Shown here in pieces: positions 24,226 through 32,628 of a DNA stretch of 64,000 bases. How positions within the stretch are numbered: the stretch's first letter is position 1; every line of letters starts with the position of its first letter. The stretch covers positions 1 to 64,000 of the forward strand of contig NZ_JAQSDA010000022.1 of NCBI RefSeq assembly GCF_029945685.1. Direction: 5' to 3'. This DNA is from Polaromonas sp. (GTDB taxonomy: Bacteria > Pseudomonadota > Gammaproteobacteria > Burkholderiales > Burkholderiaceae_C). The notes under the pieces are model-generated. The model did no database searches, was not told the DNA's origin, and was given only the letters and a program-made list of their open reading frames with translations. The position numbers were made by a program, and so were the translations under genes.

Positions 24226-25721
24226 GGCCCCTCTCCCTGAGAGGGCTGCACCTCGATCGGCAGGGCCAGCGAAAAACTGCTGCCGCCGCCCTGGCGGCGC
24301 CTGAGCGTCAGGCGCCCGCCGTGCGCCTGGGCAATCGCGCGGCACACCGCCAGGCCCAACCCGGCGCCACGCGGGCCTGCCTGGTCGCCCCGGGCATAGG
24401 GTTCAAAAACGGTGGCCTGTTCGGCGTCGGGAATGCCCGCACCGCGGTCCTTCACAGAGACCACGAGCTCCCTGCCCTCGACGCTCACCGTCAGGTCAAT
24501 CGCACCTTCGCTGTACTTGAGGGCGTTGTCGAGCAGGTTGCCGAGCAGCTGCGCGAGCAGTACCGGATCGGCCTTGACCAGCGGCAGCCCTTCGGGCACC
24601 CTGGACCGGATGCGGCGGCCCGGGTCGCGCTGGCGCACCCGCGCCAGCACCGCGCCGACAATTTCTTCCATGGACTCCCAGTCGCGCCTAAGCTCCTGCG
24701 CCGAACTGCCCAGGCGCACGAGTTGGAGGGTGTTCTCGGTCACCGCGGACAGGTAGGCGGCCTCGCCGGCAATGCTGCCCAGCAGGCGGTCCTGCTCGGC
24801 CGGGCTGAGCTTGTCGCGCTGGGTCTGCAATGACGAGGCTGCACCCACAATCGCGGCCAGCGGCGTGCGCAAGTCATGCGATATCGCCGCCAGAAAGGTG
24901 CTCTGCAATTGCTGCTGCTGCGCCTCGCCTTGCGCAGCGAGCATGGACGCGGTCAGGCGCAGGCGCCACACCGCCTGTGCCAGCAGCGAACACAGCGCCT
25001 GCGCATGCTGGCGGCCGTCTTCGTCCCTGGCCAGGGCCGGCTGCACACAGGCGGCCCCTGTCACACGGCCTTTTTCACCCAGAGGCAGGTACCAGGCATT
25101 CAGGCCCGGCCAGCGCCCGGTGCCAGGCCCCAGCAGCGCCGCGTCGGCCACGCATTGCCGCATGCCATCGCGCACCGAAGCATCCAGCCCCTCGGCGTGC
25201 TCCAGCTCGTTGTCGGCAGTTGTGAGCACCAGGAAGCAGGGTCCGGCAAAGGCGGCGTCGAGGGTCGCCCGACCCACCGTCAGCACTTCTTCCCGGGAGT
25301 TGGCCCTGGCAAGCGCCGCGGCCAGAGCCTGCAACTGGCGCGCGCGCTCCTCGTTGAGGCGGGCGAGCGCCGTCTCGCGGCGCAGGCCCGTGGCCAGCCG
25401 GCTGATGACCAGGGCAAGCACCAGCATGGTGGCCAGTGCAATCAGGTTCTCCCGGTTGTCAACCTCGAAGGTCCAGCGCGGCGGGATAAAAAAGAAATTC
25501 AGCGCCGTGACCGCCCCCACTGCGCACACCGTCGATTCGATCCAGCCCAGCCGATAGGCCGCAATCACCACCGCCAGCACGTACACCATGGCCAGGCTGG
25601 TCAGCGTCACATAACTGTCCAGCAAAAGCCCAACCGCTGTGGCCGCCGCCAGCAGCAAAACCACGGCGAGCCAGCTGCGGGCTGAAGGGCTCCCACTTTG
25701 CGATGTTCCCAGAGTATTCAT
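24222..25721 (-). CDS. N-terminally truncated KdpD-like sensor kinase
   Basis: A 499-residue histidine kinase matching the C-terminal part of KdpD (about 890 residues in E. coli). It has a four-helix DUF4118 membrane domain (about 17-115, with ALNFFFIPPRWTFEV), a GAF-like domain (about 150-255), the phosphoacceptor H282 in AAISHDLRTPLAA, and an ATPase domain with NLLDNALKYSEG, DRGAGIPD and GLGLAVCR. The N-terminal KdpD and universal-stress-type domains that sense potassium or bind c-di-AMP are absent, and no remnant is visible upstream. It therefore probably reads a different cue, or only the transmembrane part of the signal. It forms a probable operon with kdpE and kup. Confidence 0.9.
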   Translation of the reverse strand: MNTLGTSQSGSPSARSWLAVVLLLAAATAVGLLLDSYVTLTSLAMVYVLAVVIAAYRLGWIESTVCAVGAVTALNFFFIPPRWTFEVDNRENLIALATMLVLALVISRLATGLRRETALARLNEERARQLQALAAALARANSREEVLTVGRATLDAAFAGPCFLVLTTADNELEHAEGLDASVRDGMRQCVADAALLGPGTGRWPGLNAWYLPLGEKGRVTGAACVQPALARDEDGRQHAQALCSLLAQAVWRLRLTASMLAAQGEAQQQQLQSTFLAAISHDLRTPLAAIVGAASSLQTQRDKLSPAEQDRLLGSIAGEAAYLSAVTENTLQLVRLGSSAQELRRDWESMEEIVGAVLARVRQRDPGRRIRSRVPEGLPLVKADPVLLAQLLGNLLDNALKYSEGAIDLTVSVEGRELVVSVKDRGAGIPDAEQATVFEPYARGDQAGPRGAGLGLAVCRAIAQAHGGRLTLRRRQGGGSSFSLALPIEVQPSQGEGP

Positions 25722-25996
25722 GCTGAAGCCAGCGTACCACCTGCCGCATCAGGATCGCATCAGGATGGCGCCAGCCGCTGCGCAGGGGTGAGGTCGATAT
25801 TCAGTTCACGACCAGCCAGGCTGCCCGCACGGCAATTCAGGAAAGAAAGAACTAAAAAGCATTCATATCCTGAGATCCTCATGCTGCTAGTGGATTACGA
25901 TGGTCCGCACTGCCCTGCTTTCTGAACCGCCCGTCTGGAATCCTCATCGCCCTCACTTCCCTTCTGAGCCCCCTGCCGACCGGTGCAGGCCAGGTT

Positions 25997-28822
25997 TTGC
26001 GCAAACGTTCCCTTCTGCTGTTGGTTCCATGTTCCGTGTTGCCCTGGGGTCATGCCTGGGCTTTGTGCAACGGTGGGGTCACGGTGACGTCAACACTCAC
26101 CATCAGCACAAGCTGTTCCAACGGCGGCGTCAAACCGCTGGGAATGGACACCGGCGCCAACCTGACAGTCAATGCCGGCGTGACTGTTTCCAACGACGCT
26201 GGCAGCGGAAGAAACGGGGATCCCATCTCGATTCTGGTGTCGGCCACCACGTCCAACCTGACCAACAACGGCACGATTTCCACTGGTCAGCAAATTGGCG
26301 TCATCGTCAACGGCACTCTCAACAGCCTGGTCAATACCGGCAGGATTTCGTCGAATGTCAGACGGGGCATTGTCATCAATGGCGTCACCGGCAAGATCGG
26401 TGTCCTGACCAACACCGGTGCCATTGTGGGTCCCTTTGCCGGCATCACCAACAACTCCGGCGGCCTTCTCCAGACCTTCAACAACCTGCAGGGCGCGGGC
26501 CATGCCAATGGCGCCGTCACCTACACGGGTGAGCTGCCCACCAGCTACAACATCATCATCAACAGCCCCGGCACCTACGGCAAACTCAGCGGCGCCGGTG
26601 TGACCGGCAGCATGGGTTTCGGCATCTACGGCACGTCCACCGTGGCCCTCGGGTCCTACACCGGGGTGTTGAGCGGGTTGACAGCCAGCAATCTCTCAGG
26701 CGCAACCTCCGGAAGCTTCGGCGGACTGAACTGGGTATTGAGCCTGGCGTCGGGAAGCACCACGCTCTGGGACCTCATTTTTTCTGCGGGCAGCGCCAAC
26801 ATGACTGCGGGCAACAGCTACACCCTGGCGAATGTGGGCGGCTCCGCCAACCCGGTGTTTGACGGCGGAACACTGACCTTGCTGGCCGGCGCCAACTCCA
26901 CCCAGGCGTTTACGCTGAATGCGTCGGGCGGCACGTTCACCAGCCCCGGCAACGGCTCGGCCCAGCTCTCCGGGCCCGTTTCCGGCGTGGGCGGGTTGAC
27001 CGTCAATGGCACAGGGACGCTGGTGCTGACCGGCAACAACAGCTACTCGGGCGGCACCACCGTCAGCTCGGGAACACTGACGGTCGGCGGCAGTTCGCCG
27101 CTGGGCACCGGGCCGGTTTTTGTGGCCGCTGCCGGCACCCTGATGGGCACCGGCACCATCCGCGGGCCACTCACGGTGGCAGGCACGCTGAAACCCGGCA
27201 ACTCGCCGGGTTTCCTGGCGGTGAACGCCACGACCACGATGAACGCCGGCAGCACCTACCAGCAGGACATTGCAGGCACCGTGCAAGCCAGTGCGGCCAG
27301 CCCGGTGGGCGCGGCCGGTTACTACTCCTTCATGAATATCACGGGTGGGCAGTTCGTGATCCAGCCCAACGCCACCCTGAGGCCGCGTCTTTCGGGACTC
27401 TTCACCCCCGGCGAATCAGGTTACGGCAGCACGCCCTACACGCCGGTGCTTGGCGACCGGTTCCGCCTGGTGACAGCCGACGGCGGCATCTCCGGCCGCT
27501 TCAGCACCCTGACGCAGCCGGCAGAACTGGCTGCCGACACCCAGTTCGTGCAGTTCTACAACGTCGCCGGCAGCAAGAGCCTGGACCTGGCGGTGATCCC
27601 CACGTCGTACACCACCACCCTGGGCGCCCAGAACGGCAACACCCGCTCCGTGGCCGGCGCCCTGGACAGCATCGTGCGGGCCAACCAGGGCGGCTCGGCC
27701 ACCAGCCTGCAGGATCAGCTGCTGTATGCCGCGTCGGGCCAGAGCGCCGCGAGCCTGCCTTCCTTCACACGTGCGCTGGCCGGCGAGGTCTATGGCGCAA
27801 CCCTGGCCACCGTTCCCCGGACCACGCTGCGTCTGCAACAGGCGGTCATAACGCACCTGGCAGGCGCGAGTCCTTCCGCGATGGACAGCGCCTCCAGGCT
27901 GGCCAGCGGCACGCGCGGCGTACTGCTGGCCAGCGCGGGTGGCGACCAGAACCCCGGTATCCCCATCGGCCACGCTGCCGGCAGCACCAACAACGCAGCA
28001 ACCGCGCAAGGCGCGGCCTGGGGCGAGATCGCCTACCAGCGCGGTCGCCGCCCCGGCGACGGCCAGGCCAGCGGCTTGAGCACCCGCCTGTACCAACTGG
28101 TGCTTGGCGCCGACACCCATGCCGCGCACGGCATCACGACAGGTGGAGGAATGGCGCTGTCAGCCACCGAGGTCAGCGCCGCTCAGGGACAAGGCACCGT
28201 GCAGCAAGGCGCCCTTTTCGCGTACGCCCGGCTGCCTGCCGGCGCCTGGGAAATCGACGCCATGGGCAGCGTGGGCCTGCACGCCGCAGACCCCACCCGC
28301 ACGGACCCGACGGGTTTCACCGCGGGTCTGGGTGCCAAGGTGCGCGGCAGGGACGCCCTGCTCAGCGCGGGCGTGAGCCGACCCATGGAGGCAGAAGGCA
28401 CCCGCTTCACGCCATATGCCCGCCTCAGCTGGCAACAGGTGCACCAGTCCTCGTTGAACGAAGGCCCCTCTGCGGCTGCACTGAACGTCAGCCGCTTTGA
28501 CGGGCAGGGATTGCGCGCGGTGATCGGACTGACCGTCGCCTCCCGCACCATGGACCCCGTGAAAGACCAGAACACTTACCGCTTCAATGTCGCGGTCGGC
28601 GCCGATTCCCCGAAGCTGATCAACCCCGTGCTCGACGCCTCGCTGGCCGGCCTGCCGACCACCCTCCGCACACCGCGTGCCGGCTCCGGCTTTGTACAGG
28701 CCGGCTTCGAGGGTACGACCCGGCTTGCCCACCAGGCGTATGCCTATCTAGGCGTGTCGGGCGAGGCACGTCGCGGGTCGGTGCAAGGCAGTGTCAACGC
28801 CGGGGTGCGGCTGGAGTTCTGA
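25997..28822 (+). CDS. Autotransporter (type Va) with PATR passenger
   Basis: A 941-residue secreted adhesin or enzyme of the classical autotransporter type. The signal peptide (1-22, ending GHAWA) follows a TTG start at 25997; no ATG offers a leader. The passenger (about 25-600) is a Gly/Ser/Thr/Asn-rich beta-helix with a PATR repeat: TVNGTGTLVLTGNNSYSGGT near 335-355, TLTVGGSSPLGTGPV, then GTLKPGNSPG near 395. The C-terminal beta-barrel (about 670-941) ends in GVRLEF with the required terminal phenylalanine. Cysteines near the mature N-terminus (residues about 24 and 41) are unusual in passengers. No catalytic motif is visible. The 275 bases upstream hold no gene. Confidence 0.88.
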   Translation: MRKRSLLLLVPCSVLPWGHAWALCNGGVTVTSTLTISTSCSNGGVKPLGMDTGANLTVNAGVTVSNDAGSGRNGDPISILVSATTSNLTNNGTISTGQQIGVIVNGTLNSLVNTGRISSNVRRGIVINGVTGKIGVLTNTGAIVGPFAGITNNSGGLLQTFNNLQGAGHANGAVTYTGELPTSYNIIINSPGTYGKLSGAGVTGSMGFGIYGTSTVALGSYTGVLSGLTASNLSGATSGSFGGLNWVLSLASGSTTLWDLIFSAGSANMTAGNSYTLANVGGSANPVFDGGTLTLLAGANSTQAFTLNASGGTFTSPGNGSAQLSGPVSGVGGLTVNGTGTLVLTGNNSYSGGTTVSSGTLTVGGSSPLGTGPVFVAAAGTLMGTGTIRGPLTVAGTLKPGNSPGFLAVNATTTMNAGSTYQQDIAGTVQASAASPVGAAGYYSFMNITGGQFVIQPNATLRPRLSGLFTPGESGYGSTPYTPVLGDRFRLVTADGGISGRFSTLTQPAELAADTQFVQFYNVAGSKSLDLAVIPTSYTTTLGAQNGNTRSVAGALDSIVRANQGGSATSLQDQLLYAASGQSAASLPSFTRALAGEVYGATLATVPRTTLRLQQAVITHLAGASPSAMDSASRLASGTRGVLLASAGGDQNPGIPIGHAAGSTNNAATAQGAAWGEIAYQRGRRPGDGQASGLSTRLYQLVLGADTHAAHGITTGGGMALSATEVSAAQGQGTVQQGALFAYARLPAGAWEIDAMGSVGLHAADPTRTDPTGFTAGLGAKVRGRDALLSAGVSRPMEAEGTRFTPYARLSWQQVHQSSLNEGPSAAALNVSRFDGQGLRAVIGLTVASRTMDPVKDQNTYRFNVAVGADSPKLINPVLDASLAGLPTTLRTPRAGSGFVQAGFEGTTRLAHQAYAYLGVSGEARRGSVQGSVNAGVRLEF

Positions 28823-28971
28823 CCGGGTCATCTGCCCGCAGCGGCAATCAGCCGGCTATTGGAGACGATGCCGTTGCCGGCGGCTGATGTCAGGGTCGCG
28901 GCTTGAATCCGCAACCGGGGCATGCCCCGATCAGCGTGGGGACACAGCAGGGGCCTGCCTGTACCGCGCAG

Positions 28972-29232
28972 CTACCGAGGCCGGCCGCAAGCACATGGGC
29001 TGTGCTCCAGCGTCCAGATTGTCGCGCCGATACTCAGCAGCAATCTGACTTCGCCTTCGTAGTAAAGGCTCGTCTTGTCCAGGCGGTCGATCAGGGTTGC
29101 AAGATGGGAGACGGCATCTTCAGGCGAGGCCGCCCCGCCTATGCGCGCCATCTCGATGATCGCCAGCATCGCGTCAGTGCGGGTCATGCCGGGGAGCTTT
29201 CTGGGGAAATCGGCAGGATTGAGGTGTGTCAT
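28972..29232 (-). CDS. Small hypothetical protein
   Basis: An 86-residue soluble protein: a helical region TRTDAMLAIIEMARIGGAAS, then EDAVSHLATLIDRLD and EVRLLLSIGATIWTLEHS, ending with a CAC pair. The helices are amphipathic and codon use looks like that of real genes, but I do not recognise the family. ATG 29232 was chosen over an upstream TTG (29280). The ribosome-binding site is poor. It lies downstream of the DUF3606 gene on the same strand. Confidence 0.45.
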   Translation of the reverse strand: MTHLNPADFPRKLPGMTRTDAMLAIIEMARIGGAASPEDAVSHLATLIDRLDKTSLYYEGEVRLLLSIGATIWTLEHSPCACGRPR

Positions 29233-29304
29233 TCTTCTGGACGGATCAAGCAGGCGTTCACCGGCGCGCCTTGGGCGCAAGGCGTCGCAGGCCAGGTAAA
29301 TTTT

Positions 29305-29487
29305 CTACAGAAGGGATCGCTGGAAATAGTGGCGAACCCGGCTCGGTTCACTGCCCACGGTATACACGGCCGCACGCAGCTCGCGTTCGGTGCACTTCAG
29401 TTCGGAGCGCCAGGCAAGCACAACGTGCGGATCGACCAGGCAAATACGGTCGATGGTGGTGGCTCCGGCAGAAAATGGATGGGTCAT
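29305..29487 (-). CDS. DUF3606 family small protein
   Basis: A 60-residue protein matching DUF3606: RICLVDPHVVLAWRSELKCT, then ERELRAAVYTVGSEPSRV and a closing leucine-rich end. Members are short helical proteins, common in soil and plant-associated bacteria, with no assigned function; stress-inducible expression is reported for some. A strong GGGGAG five bases before the ATG at 29487 supports translation. The gene is divergent from the YihY-like gene across 233 bases in which I see nothing else. Confidence 0.68.
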   Translation of the reverse strand: MTHPFSAGATTIDRICLVDPHVVLAWRSELKCTERELRAAVYTVGSEPSRVRHYFQRSLL

Positions 29488-29720
29488 GAATACTCCCCTT
29501 TCAAGTGGGACATTTCATTGTGACCAATCGAAGCGCAGCAAGACAGCGCCTTGAAGCGTAACCGGCGTAAGGAATTGCGCCGTACCGTCCGGGTATCTTC
29601 CCCGACATGGCGGGGTGCAGGGCGGCTTCGGTGTCGTGCAGATGCCGCGTTTACGCACGCAAGCTTCCACATTTCCCTGAACACCGGCCCAAACGGGAAG
29701 GACGTGGCTATATTGCTGCC

Positions 29721-30566
29721 ATGACCACTGCAAGCCGAAACCACGGCAACCTCATCAGCCGCATCCTCCGGCGCGGCCGGGAAGAACGCCTTGCCCAAGC
29801 GGCGGGTGGCCTCACCTTCACGATGGCGGTGTCCATGGTGCCGCTGCTGGCGGTGAGTTTTGCCCTGTTCGCGCGGACCCCTGCCTTGCGTTCGACCGGA
29901 GAAGCGATTCGCGAGCACCTGCTGCGCGGCCTGCTGCCGGCTGACATCGCCAGGACGGTTCTGAAACACCTGGCGCAGTTCGCGGGCAATGCCGGCGGTC
30001 TCACCCAGGTGGGCTTCGCGGTGCTGCTGGTGTCGGCCCTGAGCCTGCTCCTGAGCGTGGAGAACACGCTCAACCGGATATGGCGGGTGAAGAAGCCGCG
30101 CACGGTGCTGCGCCGGCTGGCCCTGTACCTTGCCATGCTGCTCACCGGCCCGGTGATCATCGGTGCGAGCCTGTGGGCCGCGTCCTATCTTCTGGCTGCC
30201 TCCAGCGGGCTGGTGGGAACACGACCGGCCTGGCTGCCGCATGCCCTGAACCTGGGACCGGTGGTTCTGAGTGTCGCCGGCTTCGCCTGCCTGTTCCGCT
30301 TTGTGCCGCATACCGTGGTGCGCTGGCGCGATGCAGTCGCGGGCGGCCTGCTGGCCGGCATGGCGTTTGAACTGGGCAAACACGGTTTCGCGATTTACCT
30401 CGCCAACGTGCCGACCTACCGCACGGTTTACGGCGCCTTCGCGCCTTTGCTGGCTTTCCTGGTGTGGGTGTATTACTCGTGGCTCGTCACCCTGGCCGCG
30501 GCGCTGGTCAGCGCCAACTTGCCGGGTGCCAAGGCGCCAACGGCACGGCGGCTGTCACGGGCATAG
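29721..30566 (+). CDS. YihY/BrkB family inner-membrane protein
   Basis: A 281-residue protein with six predicted membrane helices, in the YihY/UPF0761 (once 'BrkB' or 'RNase BN') family. Conserved parts are LAQAAGGLTFTMAVSMVPLLAV (about 23-44), SVENTLNRIWRVKKPR near 113-128, RFVPHTVVRWRDAVAGGLLAG near 194-214, and the final YRTVYGAFAPLLAFLVWVYYSWLV. The old ribonuclease name is wrong for this family; transport or envelope maintenance is suspected. ATG 29721 starts just before the family N-terminus. Confidence 0.88.
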   Translation: MTTASRNHGNLISRILRRGREERLAQAAGGLTFTMAVSMVPLLAVSFALFARTPALRSTGEAIREHLLRGLLPADIARTVLKHLAQFAGNAGGLTQVGFAVLLVSALSLLLSVENTLNRIWRVKKPRTVLRRLALYLAMLLTGPVIIGASLWAASYLLAASSGLVGTRPAWLPHALNLGPVVLSVAGFACLFRFVPHTVVRWRDAVAGGLLAGMAFELGKHGFAIYLANVPTYRTVYGAFAPLLAFLVWVYYSWLVTLAAALVSANLPGAKAPTARRLSRA

Positions 30567-30611
30567 CCGGCCCGGCCAACCGGCCAGGCCGGACAACAGG
30601 CGAAGGCGACA

Positions 30612-31463
30612 CTATGTTCCGAGCATGTCCACGGCCATATCCAGCAAGGCCTTCAGTCTCGCTAGGCGTCGCAGGTCGCGGTGATACCCCACCCACACAT
30701 CGCGGCCGGGTGGCGCTTCGCCCAGGTCCAGCAACTTGAGGCCGGGGGTCGCGTCGCCCAGGGGGCGGGGAAGCACGGCCAAACCGATGCCGGCAGCGCA
30801 CATCCGCGCCTGAGCCTCGCGATTGTTGCTGCCGAATACCGTGTGGGCGTGCGGCAGCACACGCTGCAGCCAGGTGACGTCCGGCAAGCCGCCGAAGGCG
30901 GTATCCATGGTCACCAGCGCAAGGCCCCGGCCCTGAGCGTTGCGCGGAATCCTGGCACCGCGCGCCGCGTACAGGCCATAGGGCATGTGCATCAGCTTGC
31001 GTTGCACGATGTCCGCCTCCTCAAACGGCCGGATGCGAAACACCATGTCAGCCTCTCTTCGTGACAGGCTGAAGAGGCGGGCGTCCGTGATGAGTTCAAT
31101 CGTGACCCCGGGATGCTTTTTGCTGAAGCTCGCGAAGACAGGCGTCAACATGTGGACACCGAACCAGTCCGACGAGGAAATCCGTATCAAGCCCTCCAGG
31201 CCGGCATCGCGTCCTGACAGTTTCCTCTCAAGTCCCAGCACTTCCTCCTCGATACGCTCCGCGTGGACCAGCATCACGGCCCCTTCGGGCGTCAACACAA
31301 AACCTTCCTGGGTCCGCTGAAACAGGGCATCGCCCACCGCCGCCTCCAGGGTCTTCAGCCTGCGCCCCATGGTGGGCTGCGTCTGGCCAATGCGCTTGGC
31401 TGCACCCGCGAGCGTACCGGCGCGTGCGATCGCCAGAAAGATCTTGAGGTCACTCCATTCCAT
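30612..31463 (-). CDS. LysR family transcriptional regulator
   Basis: A 283-residue LysR-type regulator. The helix-turn-helix is at 1-60 (MEWSDLKIFLAIARAGTLAG, QTQPTMGRRLKTLE), with an effector domain from about 88 (LIRISSSDWFGVHMLTPVF). It belongs to the group that usually represses a divergent oxidoreductase. The divergent quinone-reductase gene starts 146 bases away. The promoter prediction places transcription start at or next to the ATG, so the mRNA may be leaderless. The N-terminus is canonical, so the start is secure. Confidence 0.9.
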   Translation of the reverse strand: MEWSDLKIFLAIARAGTLAGAAKRIGQTQPTMGRRLKTLEAAVGDALFQRTQEGFVLTPEGAVMLVHAERIEEEVLGLERKLSGRDAGLEGLIRISSSDWFGVHMLTPVFASFSKKHPGVTIELITDARLFSLSRREADMVFRIRPFEEADIVQRKLMHMPYGLYAARGARIPRNAQGRGLALVTMDTAFGGLPDVTWLQRVLPHAHTVFGSNNREAQARMCAAGIGLAVLPRPLGDATPGLKLLDLGEAPPGRDVWVGYHRDLRRLARLKALLDMAVDMLGT

Positions 31464-31468
31464 GCGGC

Positions 31469-31498
31469 ACTATACAAAATTGCATGAACAAATGTCAA
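31469..31498 (-). promoter_or_regulatory. Sigma70 promoter of lysR (predicted leaderless)
   Basis: On the minus strand TTGACA (31498-31493), an 18-base spacer and TATAGT (31474-31469) form a near-consensus promoter. Only five bases separate the -10 box from the ATG, so initiation would fall on or beside the start codon. Confidence 0.7.
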
Positions 31499-31509
31499 AG
31501 TTGTTGTTT

Positions 31510-31521
31510 GCAATTCATTGC
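31510..31521. promoter_or_regulatory. Possible LysR operator between divergent genes
   Basis: GCAA-ttca-TTGC is a perfect short palindrome just upstream of the lysR -35 box and 88 bases before the quinone-reductase start. Position fits an autoregulatory LysR site, but at 12 bases it could be chance. Confidence 0.35.
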
Positions 31522-31609
31522 TGCACGTACCAATATTCGCTCCTGGCCTGCCCATTGCGCAGTCCATTCATTTGCTCATCAACTTGTTTACTCATTCAGG
31601 AGTGCGACC

Positions 31610-32611
31610 ATGACAACGACCATGCAGGCTCTGGTACTCGAAACCCACCAGGCGCCCTTCAAACTGACAGAGATTGCCAAGCCTCTGGCTGGCCCCGGCG
31701 AGGTGCTGGTGCGGATCATGGCCAGCGGCGTCAACCCGCTGGACACGAAGATTCGTTCGGGCAACGCGGCGCATGCCCGGCACCCCCTGCCGGCGGTCCT
31801 GGGAATGGATCTGGCCGGCACGGTCGAGGCGGTCGGCGCCGGTGTGACGGCGTTCAGGGTGGGCGACGAGGTGTACGGACTGACGGGAGGCGTGGGCGGC
31901 CTGCAGGGATCGCTCGCGGAATACGCAGCGGTTGACGCCAGGCTGCTCGCAAAAAAACCCCACAACCTGACCATGCGCGAGGCAGCCGCCCTCCCGCTCA
32001 GTGTGATCACGGCGTGGGAAGGGCTTGTCGACAGGGCCCAGGTCCAGCCTGGCCAGACGGTTCTGGTTCAAGGCGGTGCCGGTGGTGTCGGGCACGTCGT
32101 CGTTCAGCTGGCGGTAGCCAAAGGCGCCGAGGTTTTCGCTACCGGAGCGGCAGCCCAGAAAGAAGTGATCGAAGTCTATGGGGCCGTGGCGATCGACTAT
32201 GAAAAAACCGGGCCGGCGGACTATCTGGCCCTGCACACGGCCGGACAGGGTTTCGACGTGGTGTACGACACCGTCGGCGGCCCGGTGCTGGACGCGTCTT
32301 TCGAAGTCGTGCGCATGTACGGCGGGCATGTGGTGAGCTGCCTGGGATGGGGCACCCACAAACTGGCTCCGCTTTCTTTCCGCGCGGGCACCTACTCCGG
32401 CGTATTCACGCTGATACCGATGATCACCGGGCAAGGCCGGGCCCACCATGGCCGGATTCTGGCCGAAGCGACGGCCCTGGTGGAGGCCGGCAAGCTCGTG
32501 CCGCGGCTGGACCCGCATCGTTTCGGGTTAGCCACCGCTGGCGAGGCGCACGCGCTGGTGGCGTCCGGGCGTCCAGCGGGCAAGGTGGTGATTGAGGTTC
32601 AGTCTGCCTGA
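31610..32611 (+). CDS. Zinc-free quinone oxidoreductase (MDR family)
   Basis: A 333-residue medium-chain reductase of the zeta-crystallin type. The GroES-like domain has MASGVNPLDTKIRSG (37-51) and GVxxxV region VGDEVYG; the Rossmann loop is VQGGAGGVGHVVVQLA at 153-168. The catalytic and structural zinc cysteines of true alcohol dehydrogenases are absent, so NADPH-dependent reduction of quinones, enones or similar electrophiles is expected. AGGAG (31598-31602) precedes ATG 31610. It is divergent from a LysR gene, which probably controls it. Confidence 0.9.
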   Translation: MTTTMQALVLETHQAPFKLTEIAKPLAGPGEVLVRIMASGVNPLDTKIRSGNAAHARHPLPAVLGMDLAGTVEAVGAGVTAFRVGDEVYGLTGGVGGLQGSLAEYAAVDARLLAKKPHNLTMREAAALPLSVITAWEGLVDRAQVQPGQTVLVQGGAGGVGHVVVQLAVAKGAEVFATGAAAQKEVIEVYGAVAIDYEKTGPADYLALHTAGQGFDVVYDTVGGPVLDASFEVVRMYGGHVVSCLGWGTHKLAPLSFRAGTYSGVFTLIPMITGQGRAHHGRILAEATALVEAGKLVPRLDPHRFGLATAGEAHALVASGRPAGKVVIEVQSA

Positions 32612-32628
32612 GGGGGAAAAGCAGGCTG

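Noticed and set aside
19181-25721. Search for eut microcompartment genes or a Kdp pump around eutBC and kdpDE.
   Set aside because: All neighbouring frames are accounted for by other genes; none encodes shell proteins or Kdp subunits.
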